Of a DNA stretch of 64,000 bases, positions 63,101-64,000 are shown one piece after another. This stretch comes from Vanessa cardui. Taxonomy: Eukaryota > Arthropoda > Insecta > Lepidoptera > Nymphalidae. The DNA lies in assembly GCF_905220365.1 (NCBI RefSeq), contig NC_061133.1, positions 8,422,171 through 8,486,170 of the forward strand. The letters are read 5' to 3'. The position numbers were made by a program, and so were the translations under genes. Every line of letters begins with the position of its first letter. Positions within the stretch are counted from its first letter, which is position 1. Under the pieces are notes generated by a model. The model worked only from the letters and a program-made list of their open reading frames with translations, did not search any database and was not told where the DNA came from.

Positions 63101-63192
63101 TTTCAAGCTTCGGACTAGAGTTTCCTCCGATAGCTCGCAGTACCGAGAATGCGTCGCGTATCTGATGCAGCGTATCAGCTCGTTGAGATATC
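41973..63192 (-). CDS. RTTN: rotatin-like helical-repeat protein, C-terminal 846 residues (5' end outside window)
   Basis: Fifteen exons were joined by hand, 5' to 3': 63192-62972, 62375-62213, 61481-61374, 61292-61162, 49863-49755, 49209-48987, 48110-47956, 47661-47497, 46316-46047, 44773-44595, 44184-43986, 43706-43537, 43044-42843, 42460-42357, 42116-41973. All junctions are GT..AG and phase-consistent. The product is almost wholly alpha-helical: amphipathic HEAT/ARM-like repeats, many with Leu/Ala heptad spacing, a polar insert of about 45 residues in exon 9, and a C-terminus AVWALAANNHRAKLVLRSAG then a basic helix. Overall shape and C-terminus best fit rotatin, a centriole/basal-body protein (Ana3 in Drosophila) needed for centriole assembly and cilia. 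Identification is from pattern memory; another large ARM-repeat protein is possible. The first exon here enters with a split codon, so more exons lie to the right. A P450 gene lies in intron 4. Confidence 0.6.
42357..42460 (-). CDS. RTTN: rotatin-like gene, exon 14
   Basis: A split Pro, then DLLELLSSSLLTGDTSEIVS to WALAANNHR, 34 codons, phase 0. Acceptor TTCTTCAAAACAG, donor GTATTA. Confidence 0.65.
42732..42819. repeat. 15-bp tandem repeat, about 5.9 copies
   Basis: The unit GTAACGTGCTTCATC is repeated almost perfectly; one unit has ACATC for TCATC. It lies in a rotatin intron, just past the exon 13 donor. It reads as an open MLHRNV repeat on the plus strand, but nothing supports translation. 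Confidence 0.9.
42843..43044 (-). CDS. RTTN: rotatin-like gene, exon 13 (extreme GC)
   Basis: NDILSRMSKVCGRRGGAGAA to QRLAFLQS, 67 codons plus one base before GTGAGTTG. Nearly all codons end in G or C. A 15-bp tandem repeat begins 24 bp past its donor. Confidence 0.65.
43137..43441 (+). mobile_element. tRNA-derived SINE, near complete
   Basis: Canonical head with TGGCCCAGTGGTTAGAACG and GGTTCAAACCC, intact body and (TTG)n tail. The 13-bp duplication TTATATAATATAT lies at 43124-43136 and 43442-43454. It sits antisense in the intron between rotatin exons 12 and 13. Confidence 0.9.
43537..43706 (-). CDS. RTTN: rotatin-like gene, exon 12
   Basis: A split Ala, then WSSMCTCVGGRSLLNEVCSL to HCRTIIIK, 56 codons, phase 0 end before GTACGC. 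Acceptor ATAATTTTAG. Confidence 0.65.
43986..44184 (-). CDS. RTTN: rotatin-like gene, exon 11
   Basis: EPTLNTLNWVLTLITCSMFE to VTFTNDCSK, 66 codons plus one base. Acceptor ATATTTCAG, donor GTAACA. Confidence 0.65.
44261..44545 (-). mobile_element. ~300-bp interspersed repeat, minus copy
   Basis: T-run, TATGGTATAGGTTGGCGGAC, the body with CTATGTCCCTTGTGCCTGTA, and end CAGACGGGCTTGCACAAAGC with CCCTACCACCAAG. It lies in the short intron between rotatin exons 10 and 11 and fills most of it. Confidence 0.8.
44595..44773 (-). CDS. RTTN: rotatin-like gene, exon 10 (GC-rich, unusual donor)
   Basis: A split Asp, then ETWSLVCSCVCALQRASGRA to VIKNADH, 59 codons ending phase 0. The only donor that keeps frame is GTTCGT, weaker than the others. 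Confidence 0.55.
45830..46020. repeat. repeat-like segment with a run of 10 G
   Basis: Contains TGACGTCA (45906-45913), a G-run at 45926-45935, an inverted GTCATTAAAAAATGAC, and TGACGTAATTTATTGACGGC. It looks like a dispersed-element fragment next to exon 9, but the ends are not defined. Confidence 0.3.
46047..46316 (-). CDS. RTTN: rotatin-like gene, exon 9
   Basis: A split Glu, then LQEAAMHCIAQLARSLSHKK to KSLASQ, 89 codons plus one base before GTATAA. It has two helices separated by a polar, Asp/Asn/Cys-rich loop of about 45 residues. Confidence 0.65.
46373..46692. mobile_element. TA-flanked MITE (Tc1/mariner-like), 320 bp
   Basis: Terminal inverted repeats of about 45 bp: the left end begins GTACGACACAACTTAGATGT and the right end, reversed, GTACGACACAACTTAGATAT, continuing alike through TAGCA.CGG.AAAA.TCGTAAAACC. 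TA dinucleotides flank both ends (46371-46372 and 46693-46694). There is no coding capacity. It lies in the intron between rotatin exons 8 and 9. Confidence 0.8.
46923..47222 (+). mobile_element. tRNA-derived SINE, near complete
   Basis: Head ATAGCCCAGTGGTTAGAACG, B-box GGTTCAAACCC, complete body and (TTG)n tail. The 11-bp duplication AATATTTTTTT lies at 46912-46922 and 47223-47233. It is antisense in the same rotatin intron as the TA-flanked MITE. Confidence 0.88.
47497..47661 (-). CDS. RTTN: rotatin-like gene, exon 8
   Basis: A split Glu, then EAGEDCVYARAQALHLLAAL to QALESDEL, 54 codons plus one base. Acceptor TTATTTTTTAG, donor GTATGT. Strong Leu-rich helical pattern. Confidence 0.7.
47956..48110 (-). 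CDS. RTTN: rotatin-like gene, exon 7 (GC-rich)
   Basis: A split Arg, then CASRGGAGARVRGAACGALA to LTPINE, 51 codons plus one base. It contains the helix STKDCLYNLLVTLTP, a typical ARM-type helix. Confidence 0.65.
48325..48515 (+). mobile_element. 5'-truncated SINE
   Basis: Begins within the body (GACGGTGAAGACAAACACCG), keeps GAGGAAACCTGCATG and CAGCGTGGTGGAATTAG, and ends near GCCCAGCAGTGAAAATA. The tRNA-like head is missing, and it is more diverged than the full copies. Confidence 0.7.
48987..49209 (-). CDS. RTTN: rotatin-like gene, exon 6
   Basis: A split Glu, then PNVPLSVLERGSELEVRAQK to LYRVLF, 73 codons and two trailing bases before GTATGT. Contains a Pro-rich linker (FQKPPPTAG) followed by the helix LVVAVADVIHNITLY. 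Confidence 0.65.
49755..49863 (-). CDS. RTTN: rotatin-like gene, exon 5
   Basis: TLEHDILRSMEEGYFLEDCM to DYKNYL, 36 codons plus one base, with acceptor TCTTTTACAG and donor GTGAGT. AT-balanced codons, unlike exon 2. Confidence 0.65.
50271..50445 (+). mobile_element. Helitron-like repeat (candidate)
   Basis: Starts TCTATACTAATGGTATAAAT then GCGAAAGTAACTCTGTATGC, a common lepidopteran repeat head, and ends GCGAAACCGGACAACTAG. The related element at 33786-34049 also ends CTAG. Confidence 0.4.
51050..51494. mobile_element. TIR element, 445 bp (longer copy)
   Basis: Ends are ATAGGCTATTTGAC and its reverse complement GTCAAATAGCCTAT, flanked by TGGGTA on both sides (51044-51049 and 51495-51500), which looks like a target duplication. 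It shares over 180 bp with the copy at 61502-61739 (for example CGTTTGTCAAGTGACACAAA) plus extra internal sequence with an internal inverted repeat around CTTTCTTGTA. No transposase is legible. Confidence 0.75.
51880..52090 (-). mobile_element. decayed copy of the ~300-bp repeat
   Basis: GTTATGTCCCTTGTGTCTGT, AACACAACAATACAGTATTACGG and GTGGTAGAATACCTGC are in the family order for a minus copy, but diverged and interrupted by about 60 bp of unrelated sequence. Confidence 0.45.
52694..52699 (-). terminator. candidate poly(A) signal of the P450 gene
   Basis: AATAAA on the minus strand about 330 bp past the P450 stop codon (53029). Use of this site would put the 71-codon ORF at 52802-53017 in the 3' UTR. 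Confidence 0.35.
52802..53017 (-). CDS. 71-codon ORF just downstream of the P450, unrecognised
   Basis: Starts MRKSVKYYILYPKHLDLFDK only 11 bases past the P450 stop, on the same strand but another frame. The composition (Trp, Asn, Glu, Arg, Lys; little low complexity) looks more protein-like than most AT-rich ORFs here. It has no domain I know and no promoter or splice site. It may be chance ORF in the P450 3' UTR, or an exon remnant of a neighbouring gene. Confidence 0.2.
   Translation of the reverse strand: MRKSVKYYILYPKHLDLFDKWNEVRNEAQKEITNMTKDFINIWTRENGRDIQQRIRRINNQDELYYTRKDC
53029..53195 (-). CDS. P450 exon 2
   Basis: Acceptor AATTTTCAG. Completes the signature Gly, then ARFAQLMVTAGLATVLQNFI to KGSIWLRFRPLE and TAA (53029-53031), 54 residues of helix L and the C-terminal beta region. 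It restores the frame exactly. Confidence 0.92.
53029..55567 (-). CDS. cytochrome P450, CYP3 clan (CYP6-like), complete, 493 residues
   Basis: Two exons, 55567-54253 and 53195-53029, join across a 1,057-bp phase-1 intron that splits the Gly of the heme signature. An N-terminal membrane anchor (residues about 5-22) implies an ER-bound enzyme. Motifs: helix C WHKMR (131-135), I-helix AGLETS (302-307), K-helix ETLR (359-362), DPDRF (414-418), heme loop FGEGPRSCPG (430-439) with axial Cys437, ending IWLRFRPLE. Length and CAFGVD (190-195) fit insect CYP6-type monooxygenases, which use NADPH-P450 reductase and oxidise plant toxins, xenobiotics or endogenous lipids; the substrate cannot be told. No broken motif, so likely functional. 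The start is the first in-frame ATG and gives a normal anchor. A continuous ORF reads 26 codons into the intron, so an unspliced reading would lose the C-terminus. The gene lies inside intron 4 of the rotatin-like gene, same strand. Confidence 0.93.
54253..55567 (-). CDS. P450 exon 1
   Basis: 438 codons plus one base, from MCVSVYLFGIVLLLVIALAL to the heme loop ...GPRSCP; donor GTATGT. Carries the anchor, helix C, I-helix, ExxR and PERF-type motifs. Confidence 0.93.
55568..55760 (-). promoter_or_regulatory. P450 upstream region with XRE-like core and GC patch
   Basis: The 120-190 bp upstream of the P450 start hold a GC-rich stretch (TGCGCGGCGCTTGTGGCGGC, plus strand) and ACGCGTGCAC with the GCGTG core of xenobiotic-response elements. 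Such sites are known upstream of some inducible insect P450s; whether they work here is inference. No clear TATA box was chosen. Confidence 0.3.
57137..57435 (+). mobile_element. Helitron-like repeat (candidate)
   Basis: TCTGTCTGTCTGTCC-type head, TTTTTAATAGATAGAGTGTT and GAGAGGAAGG in the body, ending CGTGCGAAGCCGGGGCTGGT then CACTAG. Same end type as 33786-34049. The tandem GATAATTTTAGAA near 57300-57360 is an internal duplication. Confidence 0.45.
60103..60413. mobile_element. hAT-type MITE with 8-bp target duplication, 311 bp
   Basis: CTTAAGCT flanks both sides (60095-60102 and 60414-60421). Ends are CAGAGTCGGATTTAAAGG and, reversed, CAGGGCCGTATTTAGGGG, matching at 13 of 18 bases. An 8-bp duplication and CAG-type ends fit hAT elements. 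Inside, at 60313-60369, the 18-bp unit GTGGAGGCCCCCTCTCAT is repeated about three times. There is no transposase; an ORF at 60324 is only the tandem repeat. Confidence 0.85.
60918..61064 (-). mobile_element. SINE with internal deletion
   Basis: 3' end CAGCCTGTAAATTTCCCACT and GGGCTAAAGGCCTCCTCTCC joins directly to ATACACATGTGGCAGAATTT, so about 65 bp of the body are missing. The tRNA-like head is also absent beyond GATGAATTATAAAGACC. It lies about 100 bp past the donor of rotatin exon 4. Confidence 0.75.
61162..61292 (-). CDS. RTTN: rotatin-like gene, exon 4
   Basis: A split Asp codon, then IEKESLCQYAIEMFSRPGEA to TSSHTQ, 43 complete codons, phase 0 end before GTTAGT. The intron to exon 3 is only 81 bp; the next intron is 11.3 kb and contains the P450. 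Confidence 0.65.
61374..61481 (-). CDS. RTTN: rotatin-like gene, exon 3
   Basis: Completes a split Trp codon, then RAQENSSNVILKKVLKNSET to ITFISDE, ending with one base. The acceptor CATATATGTAG has a poor nearby pyrimidine tract; the T-run lies further upstream inside an inserted TIR element. Confidence 0.6.
61502..61739. mobile_element. TIR element, 238 bp (shorter copy) next to rotatin exon 3
   Basis: Same ends (ATAGGCTATTTGAC) and about 180 bp shared with 51050-51494, with an internal deletion. Flanked by TGCA. On the transcript strand it ends 20 nt before the exon 3 acceptor, and its run CACTTTTTTTTC supplies the only pyrimidine tract near that splice site. Confidence 0.75.
62213..62375 (-). 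CDS. RTTN: rotatin-like gene, exon 2 (extreme GC)
   Basis: 54 residues, RWSEAWEGAALRAVLRAAGA to HHAPLHTQILH, then one base before donor GTGAGC. Codon third positions are almost all G or C, giving long Ala/Gly runs. Spurious ORFs on both strands arise from this. Confidence 0.65.
62972..63192 (-). CDS. RTTN: rotatin-like gene, exon 1 of 15 in window
   Basis: Enters with a split codon (two bases) and encodes YLNELIRCIRYATHSRY... to ...ARAALPPQ, 73 residues, ending in phase 0 before GTAACG. The acceptor is ATTCCAG. The helical Leu/Ala pattern is clear. Confidence 0.6.
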
Positions 63193-64000
63193 CTGGAATA
63201 CTCGCACGTTACGGACGGATATCGTAATCGACGCTATTAGAACTATGTGTACTGAAACGTATGACTAACATATGGATTAAATAATATCCTAGTCGATAGA
63301 AGGCGAAATGATTTTCTATATCAGTCAGAGTCAATCGATAAATTAATTTAATTATAATATTAAATGAATATTAATTATGAAAACTTGATATAAATAATTT
63401 AATTAGTCCTGTATTTGTAATACAGGCTATGTCATATTATGGTGTATATCCAAATACATAAAACATAATTCACATTTTATAATGTGTATTATGTACCTAA
63501 GTACGTTTACCTTATGGAACATATACAACAGATAAAACCCGTGTACATATAAGCGATAATGACCTATCTATATAGATAATTATCGCTTTGTATTTACACT
63601 GCTAATATAATTAGCGATCGGATGCAACGGCTAATATTTCTTGTTACACACCGACACCATGCAGAACACATGGCGAAAGTAACGCATAATAGTGCAAAAT
63701 GAAGTCATTGTTTGTGTGAAATTTGTAACATATGTTTTTATTCATTTCCGTTTTATGTATTATGCCGTATTACATTAACAAGATATCATCTTATGTTACG
63801 GAACCAGTGTAAATGATTTTATAAAATATTGTAATTAGTAAGTTATTAAAGCAAGGTTTTCCTTTTTTTTTCTCGCTGGAAAAACGCATTACGCGCTTCC
63901 CCCACGTGATGGAAAGCACACGTGTTTACCCACTAAAAAAACAGCTGTACCCTCTCCGTCTTTCGGCGGACGCTACGGGATCGCTTACGCATGCTACCGT
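63193..64000. other. intron or edge sequence, no exon assigned
   Basis: AT-rich intron of the rotatin-like gene. An imperfect hairpin lies around AGCGATAAT / ATTATCGCT at 63552-63587. The last 100 bases are GC-richer and hold a minus-strand donor-like GTAAGC near 63983-63988, so another exon may begin at the very edge; too little is visible. Confidence 0.35.

Overview
This is eukaryotic, AT-rich DNA from a moth or butterfly, probably a nymphalid-type butterfly. The evidence is short phase-consistent exons with GT..AG introns, an insect CYP3-clan P450, and several copies of a tRNA-derived SINE of the lepidopteran Metulj type (Pol III A/B boxes at the 5' end, TTG/GTT-rich 3' end, 9-13 bp target-site duplications). 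There is no operon structure, no CRISPR array and no intact tRNA or rRNA gene.

Three protein genes can be supported, all on the minus strand. (1) 63192 down to 41973: the 3' part of a large HEAT/ARM-type helical-repeat protein, most likely rotatin (RTTN; Ana3 in flies). I joined 15 exons by hand; every junction keeps reading frame, giving 846 residues to the stop codon. The 5' part lies beyond the right edge. (2) 55567 to 53029: a complete two-exon cytochrome P450 (493 residues, all hallmark motifs present), lying inside an 11.3-kb rotatin intron on the same strand. (3) 39906 to 37538: the first three coding exons (77 residues, all phase 0) of a gene I cannot name. It starts in a CpG-rich 0.6-kb segment and continues left, probably past the left edge.

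Layout: 1-37.5 kb is AT-rich non-coding DNA with transposon debris and several small CpG-rich patches (1-130, 7.4, 16.0-16.5, 30.1-30.3, 36.3 kb) that could be promoters or first exons. 37.5-40.3 kb is the start of the unnamed gene. 42-63.2 kb is the rotatin-like gene with the nested P450.

Mobile DNA is abundant: five near-complete SINEs with readable target-site duplications plus degenerate copies; a second family of ~300-bp repeats; an RTE-type LINE remnant; a hAT-type MITE with an 8-bp duplication; a TA-flanked MITE; a pair of related TIR elements, one lying 20 nt from a rotatin 3' splice site and supplying its pyrimidine tract; and a 42-bp-arm hairpin split by a SINE.

No clear undescribed multi-gene system is present. 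The most interesting items are the unnamed gene, the nested P450, the element at the splice site, and a hand-counted excess of the palindrome TGACGTCA.
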